Below, piece after piece: positions 1-8,717 of a stretch of DNA of 34,736 nt; the stretch's first letter is position 1; each line of letters starts with the position of its first letter. The position numbers and the translations under genes are program-made. The stretch lies in assembly GCA_018335335.1 (NCBI GenBank), contig JAGXKG010000020.1, positions 1 through 34,736 on the forward strand, in the 5' to 3' direction. This stretch comes from Candidatus Thorarchaeota archaeon. GTDB lineage: Archaea > Asgardarchaeota > Thorarchaeia > Thorarchaeales > Thorarchaeaceae. The notes beneath the pieces were generated by a model. The model was not told the origin of the DNA and did not search any database. It saw only the letters and a program-made list of their open reading frames with translations.

Positions 1-662
1 GGGAAGCCCACGAAGCACTAGGTCACCTAGCAGAGGCAGACCTCACAGTCAAGAGTGCTTTTGCAGACAAAGCTGGAGAAATTGTTGCTGCAGAGGGAGT
101 TAATATGATTGATGATGGCACGGATGCAAAGAATCGGGGTACCGAAGCCTACGATGAAGAAGGAGTTCCTCCAAGCAAAGTGGAGATAATCAAGGATTCA
201 GTACTGACCGAACTTATGACGAACCGCGAATACGCTGCCAAGATCGGGCAACGATGTACTGGAAACGCACGTGCAGAAAGTTACTTGTATCCACCAATAA
301 TCAGAATGAGAAAGACGTACTTCGAGAAAGGCAACTATGCACCAGATGAGCTTTTTGAAGGAATTGATTTTGGGTATTACTGCGCAGATTTCAGAGGGGG
401 GCAAGCCCAGATGAATGCCAGCTTCCAAGTTGGTATTCAAGAGGCCTATGAGATTGTTGATGGTGAACTTGGGAAGCCTATCAAGGATCTCTCAATTTCA
501 GGAATAGCTACTGATTCGCTTTTCAAAATCGAAGGCGTAGCAAATGAGGACTTCCCGTACGTGCTGGGTGGGTGTGGAAAAGGCCAGACAGCCTATGTAG
601 CAGCAGGGGGGCCAAGAATTCGATTTGTAAAGGGCGGCATAACCTTTGGAGGACAGGAGTAG
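1..662 (+). CDS. tldD: TldD metalloprotease, C-terminal part (5' truncated by window edge)
   Basis: The reading frame is open from base 3 and its first visible residues are EAHEALGH, the HExxxH zinc motif of TldD (His codons at 9-11 and 24-26). The gene therefore starts outside the window and a start at 105 would be false. The rest matches the TldD C-terminal domain: GTEAYDEEGVPPSK, a TGNARAES segment and a GKPIKDLSISG segment. TldD with TldE forms a heterodimeric peptidase that cuts unfolded or modified peptides in the cytoplasm. Only the catalytic half is present, about 220 residues. The partner gene follows after 3 bp, so the two are co-transcribed. What peptide is processed here cannot be told; no precursor peptide gene is visible downstream. 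Confidence 0.93.
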   Translation, partial: EAHEALGHLAEADLTVKSAFADKAGEIVAAEGVNMIDDGTDAKNRGTEAYDEEGVPPSKVEIIKDSVLTELMTNREYAAKIGQRCTGNARAESYLYPPIIRMRKTYFEKGNYAPDELFEGIDFGYYCADFRGGQAQMNASFQVGIQEAYEIVDGELGKPIKDLSISGIATDSLFKIEGVANEDFPYVLGGCGKGQTAYVAAGGPRIRFVKGGITFGGQE

Positions 663-665
663 AAG

Positions 666-2027
666 GTGACGAAAATGAATGAAAAGGCACTCTTAGACTT
701 ATGTACAGATGCGATAGAAGTAGCTGAGAAGAAGGGTGTTGACGCAGCTGAAATCCAAGCCCATTATGAGTCTGAATTGGAATCTGAGGCAGAGATGGGA
801 CAAGTAAGTAGTGTTAATCAGAGGTTTGGCAGCGAAATCGCAGTCAGGCTCTACATAGAGAAGAAAATGGGGTCTGCTTTTACGAGTATTGCAACTACAG
901 ATTCTGTAGAAAAGGCTGTAGATCTTGCAATTGTTGCTGCGAAGGCATCTACTGTAGACGAGAATTGGGAGCAACTGCCTACCCCTGCAGACTATCAGTC
1001 CGTGAAGGGATTATGGAACTCTGAAGTCGCAGATATGGAGTCGTCAACAATAGTAGAAAGAGCCAATGAACTGATAGCCAGAAGCAGTTCAGAAGAAGGG
1101 CTCATTCCTGCATCCGCTGGTGGAGGAATCTCGCTCTATCAATCGGCTTATGCCAACACAAATGGCATTGAGCACTCAGAAAGAGGTTCTCTTGCTTATG
1201 CATTTCTAGCCGCAGTTGCAAGAATTGAATCTGGAATGACACCCATGACTTTCTGCTTTGATATGAAGCGTTCACCGGATTTAGACTTGGACTACGTAAT
1301 TGACGAGGTCACATCTACAATTCGAGTGATGAAGAAAACCGCAAAGGGAAAGGCGGGAAAGCATAATGTCGTGATGCATCCATCCGCATATGGACAACTA
1401 CTCCAATACACCCTTGTACCATCAATTCGCGGTGATAACGTAACGAGAGGTAAATCAAAGATTGGCGATAAACTGGGAGAGAGAATAGCCGCAGAAACTT
1501 TGAGTGTGTATGATGACGGAACGAACCCACGCGGAATTCAGGCATCGGTTGCTGATGATGAAGGGGTTCCGCGTCAGAAAACACCAATTCTCGAAGATGG
1601 AATCCTTCAATCATTCATTTGGGACAACTACTGGGCAAACAGAAGAGGGGTTGAAAGCACAGGAAACGCCAGCCGTGACAGGCGTCAAGGGCTTGTCGAA
1701 GTAGCCCCATCCAATGTCGTAGTGGAGTCAGGTTCCATCTCAGACGAAGAGCTCATCGGTGGAATCGATTACGGATATCTCATAAAAGGATTACAGGGGG
1801 CACATAGCTCAAACCCAGAATCAGGTGACTTCAGCGTAGTTGGTAATCCTGCGATTCTCATTGAAGATGGAGAACTAGTGGGAGCTGTACACGGCCTTGC
1901 ATTATCGGGCAATATCTACAATCTACTGAAGAGGGTTGACAAGATTGCGAGCGAACAGATAGTACTACAACAATTGATTGGTCCGCTGATTCTGTTCGGT
2001 GATGTGGGCGTAGTAACGAAGGGTTAG
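666..2027 (+). CDS. tldE: TldE/PmbA-like partner of TldD
   Basis: The product is 453 residues, the usual PmbA/TldE length. It shares the U62 fold signature (SSVNQRFGSEIAVRLYIEKKMGSAF near the N-terminus, TGNASRDRR and a GIDYGYLIKGLQGAHSSNPESGDFSV-type C-terminal block) but lacks the HExxxH zinc site, as expected for the non-catalytic partner. It probably forms the TldD/E heterodimer. The start is GTG 666 or ATG 675. AGGAG at 655-659, overlapping the end of tldD, fits GTG 666 with a 6-nt gap. The distance from tldD is 3 bp, implying translational coupling. Confidence 0.93.
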   Translation: MTKMNEKALLDLCTDAIEVAEKKGVDAAEIQAHYESELESEAEMGQVSSVNQRFGSEIAVRLYIEKKMGSAFTSIATTDSVEKAVDLAIVAAKASTVDENWEQLPTPADYQSVKGLWNSEVADMESSTIVERANELIARSSSEEGLIPASAGGGISLYQSAYANTNGIEHSERGSLAYAFLAAVARIESGMTPMTFCFDMKRSPDLDLDYVIDEVTSTIRVMKKTAKGKAGKHNVVMHPSAYGQLLQYTLVPSIRGDNVTRGKSKIGDKLGERIAAETLSVYDDGTNPRGIQASVADDEGVPRQKTPILEDGILQSFIWDNYWANRRGVESTGNASRDRRQGLVEVAPSNVVVESGSISDEELIGGIDYGYLIKGLQGAHSSNPESGDFSVVGNPAILIEDGELVGAVHGLALSGNIYNLLKRVDKIASEQIVLQQLIGPLILFGDVGVVTKG

Positions 2028-2322
2028 CAGTAGAGTTACTTCTATCCCGTTGTAGAAGGATGATGGTTCCCTCACGAAGGCAAGGCCACGGCGGCAAATG
2101 ATCCGTCGAAATTGACTTCACTCGATTCACGATTCTGATCGATAGTAGCAAAGGGTGTCAATTTGTCTAATCATGCCTGTAAGATTCGAAGAAACAATGT
2201 TCCAAAGGTTTATTTGACAATGAATGATTAATATTACAATTAGGATGTTCATGAATTAAATCAAACAAAGAACGGTCCAAAATGAATATCTCCTAAACTA
2301 AAAGAGTAAGAGGTGTGAAATT

Positions 2323-2679
2323 TTGAAAAGCGTGAGTGAAGACGGAATCACTGTATATGTCCAAAGCAATGGTAGGTCAATGCGAGTGATAGAGTTACCT
2401 CCCAACAAGACAGAATCAGAGAATTCACTCGATACCTTGAAGAGCGGAGAAAGGAAGTTGCCTGAAGACCAGATGATACTACTCTTCGCTGCAACCAAAG
2501 CCGCTAGCGAACTCGGCTGTCAATGCAAGGTTGTTGATGTTGGTCAATGGAGCTATCTGAAAAGCTTGAAAGGACCGAAGGTACCAATTCCAAGTGTTAG
2601 TGTTGGCCATCGAATACTGAAGGGAAGGCCAAAGACAAATGAGATAGTAGACACTTACAAGCAAGCTGCAAGCAGATAG
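2323..2679 (+). CDS. Small thioredoxin/glutaredoxin-fold-like protein without CxxC (unknown)
   Basis: A 118-residue protein with TTG start; GAGGTG at 2310-2315 lies 7 nt upstream and supports it. The second half (a CKVVDVG strand, a short helix, then VPIPSVSVGHRILKGRPKTNEIVDTYKQ) resembles the strand-cis-Pro-strand-helix end of thioredoxin-like folds, where 'IPSVSV' would be the cis-proline loop. The usual CxxC is absent; there is only a CQC (residues 66-68). This fold assignment is an inference from pattern only. The gene stands alone, about 300 bp after tldE and convergent with the SDR gene. Confidence 0.6.
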   Translation: MKSVSEDGITVYVQSNGRSMRVIELPPNKTESENSLDTLKSGERKLPEDQMILLFAATKAASELGCQCKVVDVGQWSYLKSLKGPKVPIPSVSVGHRILKGRPKTNEIVDTYKQAASR

Positions 2680-2735
2680 TCGATGTTTAACAGTACATTT
2701 GTTGGTATGGGTGCTAATTCATATGCAACTCACTG

Positions 2736-3503
2736 CTAGAAAGCAAGCCAGCCTCCATCAACTGCAAGCGTATGTCCAGTAATATATTGTGCATCATCAC
2801 TTGCAAGAAAACAGGCGGCCCCTCGTATCCATTCATTCTTGGCGAGCATTGGTAATGCTGTACGAGGTTCAATGACACGTTTTCGAATATCATCATTGCG
2901 TATTGCTTCTATTGACATGTCAGTTGGAAAGAAACCAGGTGCGATGGAATTGACGCGGATATTATGCTCCCCGAGCTCTACAGCCAGGGCCTTTGTTAAG
3001 GCAATGACCCCACCTTTCGCTGCATAATAGCCGACTTCAGGGAATTCAGTGGCCCCTAGGCCGAAGGTCGAACTGATGTTGATGATGCACCCAGATTTGT
3101 TGGGAATCATTATCTTGGCTGCTTCTCGACATCCGAGAAACGTCGATGTGAGATTCACATCAATGACTTTGCGCCAGTCCTCAATGGTCTGTTCCGTAAG
3201 CGGTTTGAAAACATAAACACCTGCGTTATTTATGAGAATATCAACAGTACCCAACCGATCAACAGTATAGTCAATCATACGAATGATATCGCTTTCTTTC
3301 GTTACATCCGTCTGTAAAGGTAGTGCCGTAACACCATGCTTACTTGAGATTTCGTTAGCTATACGTTTCAATTTATTCTCTCTACGGGCAGAAAGAACTA
3401 TGTCAGCTCCCGAGGCTGCCAGTCCAATACAGAATTGTTCACCAAGTCCTCCTGAAGCTCCTGTTACAATTGCGGTTTTGCCTTGCAGATCATAATCCGT
3501 CAT
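2736..3503 (-). CDS. SDR-family NAD(P)-dependent oxidoreductase
   Basis: A classical short-chain dehydrogenase of about 255 residues. Visible motifs: TGASGGLG nucleotide-binding loop near the N-terminus, NNAG, a Ser in NISST, the YYAAK active site (YxxxK), and the C-terminal TGHTLAVDGGW typical of 3-oxoacyl-ACP reductase or glucose dehydrogenase-like SDRs. It reduces or oxidises a carbonyl/alcohol with NAD(P); substrate unknown. The frame is open to a further ATG at 3518, but GGAG then lies inside the coding region 9 nt before ATG 3503, so 3503 is preferred. The next gene on this strand starts about 100 bp upstream. Confidence 0.9.
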   Translation of the reverse strand: MTDYDLQGKTAIVTGASGGLGEQFCIGLAASGADIVLSARRENKLKRIANEISSKHGVTALPLQTDVTKESDIIRMIDYTVDRLGTVDILINNAGVYVFKPLTEQTIEDWRKVIDVNLTSTFLGCREAAKIMIPNKSGCIINISSTFGLGATEFPEVGYYAAKGGVIALTKALAVELGEHNIRVNSIAPGFFPTDMSIEAIRNDDIRKRVIEPRTALPMLAKNEWIRGAACFLASDDAQYITGHTLAVDGGWLAF

Positions 3504-3603
3504 TTCACACATCTCCATTGCTCTATTCTTAGAGATTTGTTCATAATACAGTACTTGCCTTATTTTCTTTCCGAGGGTTTTCCAAGTTAATTGGTATTGC
3601 AGA

Positions 3604-4386
3604 CTACTTCTTCACAGAAGCAATAAGATTCCGGTGGCTTGTTCTGTCAAACGGAGTGCCATCATAGGACGAGTACAGATGCATATCATGAAATCCAGCC
3701 TCATTCATGATTTCATCAACAATCTTGTAGTTTAGTTGTAGTACGTGAGTAGTTGCTAAATCTACCTGCCATTTCTCATCTCGTTTCTCAAAGGCGCTTA
3801 GAACCAATGTAGAAAAGCCCGAGTCCTCAAGATGGTCAAAGAAACGAAAGAAGACCAGATCAGCACCAGCAGCAGATTTGACCCCCTTTGGTGCTATGAA
3901 GCGGAATCCTGATTGATTAATATTCTCGAAATTGAGTATCTGATAAAGAAAAATTCCGTCAGGAACTAGCACATCATGGACATCTGACGCTACTTGTTGG
4001 AGAGTCGTAAGATCAGGAAGCAATGCAAGAGAATTACCCAAACACAATACAAGATCAAAATTGCCTGATATTGATTTTTTCATATCCCTCATGTCTGCTA
4101 CCAGGAACTCGGCGTCGCTACCGCTTCTCTCGGCAAGCTCTCTCGCCTTTTTTATCATATTAGAACTGTTATCAATCCCCTTTACTACAGCTCCACGCTT
4201 GTCAAGTTCCATGGCATGACGGCCGGTTCCACAAGCAAGATCCAGTATACGTTTCCCGTCGACATTTCTCGCCACATCCACTATAAAAGGAATCTCTCTA
4301 CGAAGCCGTTCTTCCCAATCGATACTGTAGTCATAGGCAAGTGCAATATTATCAAATTCTCCGCCAAGCATCATCAAGTCTCCCAT
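3604..4386 (-). CDS. Class I SAM-dependent methyltransferase
   Basis: 260 residues with the Rossmann methyltransferase motif I ILDLACGTGRHA (about residues 47-58), the acidic strand-2 end (VVKGIDNS), motif II/III FLVADMRDM and FDLVLCLGNSLALLPD. This is the Methyltransf_25/11 type and a small-molecule substrate is usual for the group. The start is ATG 4386; ATG at 4374 or 4371 is an alternative because GGGAG lies shortly before it. It lies 37 bp downstream of the histidine kinase gene on the same strand and is probably co-transcribed with it. No evidence shows a functional tie beyond that. Confidence 0.88.
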   Translation of the reverse strand: MGDLMMLGGEFDNIALAYDYSIDWEERLRREIPFIVDVARNVDGKRILDLACGTGRHAMELDKRGAVVKGIDNSSNMIKKARELAERSGSDAEFLVADMRDMKKSISGNFDLVLCLGNSLALLPDLTTLQQVASDVHDVLVPDGIFLYQILNFENINQSGFRFIAPKGVKSAAGADLVFFRFFDHLEDSGFSTLVLSAFEKRDEKWQVDLATTHVLQLNYKIVDEIMNEAGFHDMHLYSSYDGTPFDRTSHRNLIASVKK

Positions 4387-4423
4387 TGTCTGTCAAGAGC
4401 AAAATCCATTGGGCGCTTCGTCC

Positions 4424-5764
4424 CTACTCCCTTTTCGATATTAGGTTTTTCTCCGAATGCGATTTCGGAAACCAAACATTGAATTTGGCCCCTTGGGTAG
4501 ATTGTCCTTCAATACGATTTTCAACTGTTATCCGTCCATCGTACTTATCCAAAATCATCTTCGCAAGATGTAAACCAAGTCCGCCATATCTACGAGACAA
4601 ATCAAAAAGAGCTTCCTTTCTCTCGTCCTCAATTCCGACACCGTTGTCCGCAATGGATACCACGTAACCCCCATTGAATTCATCGAGTTTTACCCATACT
4701 TTCTTCTCTTTACATGGATTGTGTTCTACGGTATTCTCAAGAAGAATTTGGAAAAGATCGACAATGTTCATATCCGCTCTTACAAATGCTGCTGAAACAC
4801 AGATTTCCGATTTTACTTCAACCTCAGGATATTCGCTTTTGAAAACATCCAATGAGATGCTCAAAATTTTGTTAAGCTCAAACGGTTTCAACTTCCCTTC
4901 ATTAACCGAATCTAGTTTCTTAGCATCCCGGATGAGACTGCTGCTCTCCTGCAAGGTTTTTGTTGCGCTCTCAAGCACACCGAGGACCTCTTGATTTGTA
5001 GCCTCTTCTTCTGCAAATTCGAGTGCTAGAAGGATAGCTTGGAGATCATTTGCAACATCATGGCCAAGAATATCTAAATATAGCATTGCATGGTTTCTTT
5101 GAACTTGAAGACGCTCCTGTGAACGAGCCAGGTTGGTGATTATATTCTCAAGATGAGATGATAGTTTCCACGAAAGAACTGCAAGAATGTGAAATGTAAC
5201 TATAGCTGGTACATTAGGCAGAACATAACCGGCAATCTGTGACAGTATTGAAATAACTACCGAACTTGCTGAAGCGACCAGAACCGCACTCAAAGGGCGA
5301 ATCAGAAAAGCCGACATGACAATTGGGATTGCAAAAATGAGTAGCGATCTTCCGTGAGAGACGTGATAGGGAGGCTCAGTTACAATAAGTATCACAAAAA
5401 TGAAGAGTATCATAACAATAGTGATCAGCTGGGATTCAATTCTGTGAAGCAAACGCTCGACGGATAGTGAGAGAATGAAGACCGCTGAAGAAGATAGAAA
5501 TAGAAGTTGAACATCGCTCCAGCCAGAGACCCAGCTGGTGGGAACAGAGATTAAAGAAACAACCGAGACAGCAAGAGAGCCCAGAGCCATCACTCGTAAC
5601 ATCTGACGCGTCATGTGACCTTGAAGCTCTTCTATACTTGGATGTCGAGCAAATACATCCTCTTTCTCGTTCATTTCGACACTTGAGTACTCATACCGAG
5701 TTACTATATGAAGAATATCCGAATGTAGTCCGAATGATAAATTGCTACAGGAACTTGTGCTCAT
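4424..5764 (-). CDS. Membrane sensor histidine kinase with six TM segments
   Basis: 446 residues. An N-terminal cytoplasmic stretch is followed by about six hydrophobic segments (near 55-75, 84-101, 111-129, 139-155, 158-180, 186-202), a short coiled linker, the H-box DILGHDVANDLQ with the phosphoacceptor His near 235, then the ATPase domain: N-box LENTVEHN, G1 DNGVGIEDE, G2 YGGLGLHLAK. It autophosphorylates in response to a membrane-linked signal; no extracellular domain is present, so the signal may be sensed in the membrane. No cognate regulator is adjacent. The start is uncertain: ATG 5764 has no clear ribosome site, and ATG 5674 (MNEKEDVF) is possible. It is divergent from the arsenite exporter and shares the upstream region with it. 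Confidence 0.88.
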   Translation of the reverse strand: MSTSSCSNLSFGLHSDILHIVTRYEYSSVEMNEKEDVFARHPSIEELQGHMTRQMLRVMALGSLAVSVVSLISVPTSWVSGWSDVQLLFLSSSAVFILSLSVERLLHRIESQLITIVMILFIFVILIVTEPPYHVSHGRSLLIFAIPIVMSAFLIRPLSAVLVASASSVVISILSQIAGYVLPNVPAIVTFHILAVLSWKLSSHLENIITNLARSQERLQVQRNHAMLYLDILGHDVANDLQAILLALEFAEEEATNQEVLGVLESATKTLQESSSLIRDAKKLDSVNEGKLKPFELNKILSISLDVFKSEYPEVEVKSEICVSAAFVRADMNIVDLFQILLENTVEHNPCKEKKVWVKLDEFNGGYVVSIADNGVGIEDERKEALFDLSRRYGGLGLHLAKMILDKYDGRITVENRIEGQSTQGAKFNVWFPKSHSEKNLISKRE

Positions 5765-5826
5765 TATCCAAAAGACAACGCAAGTTCTCCTGTTTCGTAA
5801 ATCTTCATATGATGCAGTAACAGAAG

Positions 5827-5860
5827 ATTAATATATATCGAATCATCCCGATAATTCGAT
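5827..5860 (+). promoter_or_regulatory. TATA-like box and candidate ArsR operator (inverted repeat)
   Basis: An AT-rich TAATATATAT stretch (5829-5838) is followed by perfect 7-bp inverted arms: ATCGAAT at 5837-5843 and ATTCGAT at 5854-5860, separated by 10 bp. The repeat overlaps the box, about 40-60 bp before the ACR3 start. ArsR dimers bind such palindromes at the promoter. The box lies between divergent genes, so the kinase promoter may be affected too. Confidence 0.55.
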
Positions 5861-5897
5861 AATTGTAGACCAGACTGGATTACTAGAGGGAAAAGCC

Positions 5898-6962
5898 ATG
5901 GAACTTGATGTACCTGGAACCGAGCAAGAACTAACAGTGTTTGAGAAGTATTTGCCTCTTTGGGTGGCAATTTGCATGATTTCTGGAATAATCCTCTCGC
6001 AACTACTTCCGGGAATCAGTTCTGCTATTGATGCATGGCAAATACATGGTATCTCAGTACCAATAGGAATTTGTTTGTTTCTTATGATGTATCCTGCGAT
6101 GCTAAATTTCGAAGTCTCAGAACTGAAAAAACTAGGAAAAGATCCACAACCAATCATATTTACACTAATCTCCAACTGGATTGTAGCTCCTTTAGTGGGA
6201 TTTGGACTGGCAACACTCTTTCTGCCTGGACAGGAACAGCTGATAGTGGCGGTAATTCTGTTGACATCCAGCCCTTGTACAGCAATGGTACTGGTATGGG
6301 GTTATTTGGCCCGTGGAAATCAAGAACAGAATGTTATCACCACTAGCCTCAATACCGTCACAATCCTTTTCTTTTATGCACCGCTGGTTGCTTTATTCAC
6401 TGGCCTTTCCAACATAGTAATAGATCGGTGGCTGCTGTTAATCTCAGCACTATTGTTCATTGGTCTTCCTTTGCTATTAGGAGTGGCAAGTAGGAAGTAC
6501 CTGATTGACTGGAAAGGAAGAGAGTGGTTTGAAAACACTTATCGACCAGTAGTAGGAAACATAGCGCTTATTGCTTTACTAACGACACTGATAGTACTCT
6601 TCTCATTGAATGGAGATGTAATGCTTGGATATCCGGATTTGTTAGTTCTGGTTTCGATTCCACTGCTAGCAGGATTCGCCATTGTTCTTGGATACAATTT
6701 GCTGCTAACGCGGATTGCTGGTCTTGCATATGAGCAAGGAGTTATTACGGTCATCATCGGGTCTTCAAGTCATTTTGAAATTGCGATTGCGACAGCTGTA
6801 TCAATGTACGGTGTAGGTTCAATTGCAGCTCTGGGAACCACGATGGGGCTTTTCTGGGAAGTGCCCGTAATGCTTGGGCTTGTATACTTAGCCAAGTATC
6901 TCCAGTCGAGAGGGTTCTGGAGGGGGTCTTCAGAAACAACAAAAAGGGATGTTGCCGAATAA
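5898..6962 (+). CDS. acr3: ACR3-family arsenite efflux permease
   Basis: 354 residues and about ten hydrophobic segments, the size of ACR3 proteins. The conserved SSPCTAMVLVW motif with the essential Cys (residue 127) is present, as are the HFEIAIATAVSMYG and WEVPVMLGLVYLAK segments typical of ACR3. It exports As(III) across the cytoplasmic membrane using the ion gradient. GAGGG at 5886-5890 precedes the ATG by 7 nt. An ArsR gene follows 9 bp after the stop, and a palindrome lies over the promoter. The C-terminal tail is short and charged. No arsenate reductase or methylase is adjacent, so arsenate handling must be elsewhere. Confidence 0.93.
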   Translation: MELDVPGTEQELTVFEKYLPLWVAICMISGIILSQLLPGISSAIDAWQIHGISVPIGICLFLMMYPAMLNFEVSELKKLGKDPQPIIFTLISNWIVAPLVGFGLATLFLPGQEQLIVAVILLTSSPCTAMVLVWGYLARGNQEQNVITTSLNTVTILFFYAPLVALFTGLSNIVIDRWLLLISALLFIGLPLLLGVASRKYLIDWKGREWFENTYRPVVGNIALIALLTTLIVLFSLNGDVMLGYPDLLVLVSIPLLAGFAIVLGYNLLLTRIAGLAYEQGVITVIIGSSSHFEIAIATAVSMYGVGSIAALGTTMGLFWEVPVMLGLVYLAKYLQSRGFWRGSSETTKRDVAE

Positions 6963-6971
6963 AAAGACAGA

Positions 6972-7277
6972 GTGAATGTCTTGGTTTCCGATGATAAGCT
7001 CCTGAAATGGCAGGTGGAATTCCACAAGGCCTTGAGTAATCCAATCAGATTACAGATTGTAGAAGATTTACTTGAGGGTGAAGAATGTCAATGTGAAATG
7101 TTTCCTCGTATAGGTTTGACACAGTCAACGGTATCTGCATATTTATCACAGCTCGTGGATGCAGGAATACTAGAATCAAGGAGAGAAGGCAGAAGGAAAT
7201 TATATTCAATCGCGAGTAATGACATGGCAGATTTGATTCGAAAGATCAGAGAATTAGTAAAATCGGCCAAACAGTGA
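6972..7277 (+). CDS. arsR: ArsR-family metalloregulatory repressor
   Basis: 101 residues, a winged-helix protein: FHKALSNPIRLQIVEDLL (helices 1-2), then the recognition region GLTQSTVSAYLSQLVDAGIL and a wing SRREGRRKLYSI. A Cys-x-Cys pair (C39 and C41, in EECQCE) sits where ArsR proteins have ELCVCDL and bind As(III), so binding should release the DNA. The start is GTG 6972, and no strong ribosome site is visible; translation may be coupled to the upstream gene. It is downstream of acr3 and thus likely autoregulates the pair through the palindrome at 5837-5860. Confidence 0.93.
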   Translation: MNVLVSDDKLLKWQVEFHKALSNPIRLQIVEDLLEGEECQCEMFPRIGLTQSTVSAYLSQLVDAGILESRREGRRKLYSIASNDMADLIRKIRELVKSAKQ

Positions 7278-7289
7278 GGAATAGCGTCT

Positions 7290-7328
7290 GAACTCACAGG
7301 ATTTCTTAGAAGAGCCTCTCTTGAGTTC
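7290..7328. terminator. Nested hairpin after arsR
   Basis: GAACTC (7290-7295) pairs with GAGTTC (7323-7328), and AAGAG (7310-7314) with CTCTT (7318-7322) around a CCT loop, leaving a one-sided 14-nt bulge. It begins 13 bp after the arsR stop. It may end or stabilise the ars transcript. The remaining ~210 bp up to the next gene (7329-7542) shows nothing recognisable. Confidence 0.35.
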
Positions 7329-7542
7329 GGACTCGCTGTGTTATTTGTCCATTTCTTCGCCTTACCCAATAGCCTCCAGCCGTGACCAGCACCACACCAC
7401 AAACACTACCTGCAATGCGCAAATCCAAACATCTCCAGTTAATCCATTAGCCCATATTCACAACATAGAAGAAAGGATTCTTGTGTCAGTCTGAACAATT
7501 CATTAAAAAGTCCAACAGGGACTATTCTTGACTTCACGTATC

Positions 7543-8367
7543 TTACCTTGTGTTGCTAAGATACTCGATTTTTGCCATTTCGGCTATATCTTCTCTTGTT
7601 TTTACCTTGCTCTCACTCAAACTCCGAAGGTCAATATTCAATCGGTCCGAGTTTCGCGTTACCCAAAGCTCATACGCATCACGAGCCAGAATACTGGCCG
7701 CAGCTACGGCAATTATTCCTTCAGCACCATGTTTCTGAACCAGACTAATATCACTCAAATTCATAACTTGATTAATTCGATTTCTGGTTTTGACACGAGC
7801 AAATTCATCTACAACAATTTGAATATCTGAACGAGCAAGATCCTGTTTAACAGAATCATAAACTTCCGAGATAACCTTTGAATGGGCCCATGCTAGGATA
7901 TCATTGAGATTCTTGTTTTCCGCCTTGAAATCGGCAAACATCTTGTTGAATTTGTGAGGTGAGATTACGAGAACATGTTTAGCTTCACAGTGTCCGACGA
8001 TATCCTGAGCTTTCTGAGCAATTCTGTGCCGGGGAAGACCTTTGCTGTCCATTATTCCCAGAGCCCTGAGATGCTTGGATTGCTGAGGTGTAAGCGCGAC
8101 CGCGGCAACAGTGAGAGGCCCCAGCCACTCACCTTTTCCGGCCTCGTCGGACCCGATGGTTATCGCAAATCTTTCATCTTCAAAATGCATTTTTTGTATC
8201 GTTCGGTAAATCAATGCGGCACACTCAGGAGTATTCGAAACCACTTTACCGGTCCTGTAACCTACAATGATACCGCCCGAATATGCCAACCTAAACTCCT
8301 CATGCCTGCTTTGCGCATCGAGTTGTGAGACAGGCTCGTCTTTCAAAATCAGATCACGCATCTCCAT
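7543..8367 (-). CDS. rnhC: RNase HIII-type ribonuclease H
   Basis: 274 residues. The catalytic block GSDEAGKGEWLGPLTVAAV (about 72-90) matches the RNase HIII form G-[TS]-D-E-[SA]-G-K-G rather than the RNase HII form (D-E-A-G-R-G). Further acidic residues are in MDSKGL (D107) and VVDEFA (D187), and HGAEGIIAVAAASILARD is the C-terminal signature. An N-terminal extension (YSGGIIVGYRTGKVVSN) resembles the substrate-binding domain of RNase HIII. The enzyme cuts RNA in RNA/DNA hybrids. RNase HIII is mainly bacterial; most archaea use RNase HII. The start ATG 8367 or 8361 is not decided. The gene is isolated on its strand. Confidence 0.85.
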   Translation of the reverse strand: MEMRDLILKDEPVSQLDAQSRHEEFRLAYSGGIIVGYRTGKVVSNTPECAALIYRTIQKMHFEDERFAITIGSDEAGKGEWLGPLTVAAVALTPQQSKHLRALGIMDSKGLPRHRIAQKAQDIVGHCEAKHVLVISPHKFNKMFADFKAENKNLNDILAWAHSKVISEVYDSVKQDLARSDIQIVVDEFARVKTRNRINQVMNLSDISLVQKHGAEGIIAVAAASILARDAYELWVTRNSDRLNIDLRSLSESKVKTREDIAEMAKIEYLSNTR

Positions 8368-8717
8368 GAGCTTGTTGGGTGGGACTACAACAGTCGAGGC
8401 TTCCAGCTGAGACTACCTCCCTTAGCAACCATCGGTTTCTGCATATTTAGATGTGCTCATAAGAGAATCAAAGGTGATGGAATATGTAGAAAACTCATTC
8501 AAAATCGAATCTTGTCACGCGGAGCCAGAGTTTCAATGAAGTACACAGAAGGATCCCATGAATGGCCTATGCAGCGCGAACATCGGCGAATTGAAAACAC
8601 TGAAGATATCAAGGAGATTCTCAAGTTATCAAAAATTGGACATCTCGGTCTTACTATGGACGGAAAACCCTATGTTGTACCCGTCAACTTTGTCTTCCGA
8701 GGGGGCGATATTCTGAT

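Noticed and set aside
105-662. TldD start at ATG 105
   Set aside because: The frame is open to base 3 and contains the HEALGH zinc motif upstream of that ATG.
2028-2322. Possible small RNA or gene after tldE
   Set aside because: AT-rich with no conserved structure or start seen.
7278-7542. Possible tRNA or small gene between arsR and the RNase H gene
   Set aside because: No cloverleaf or supported ORF found; only the hairpin at 7290-7328.
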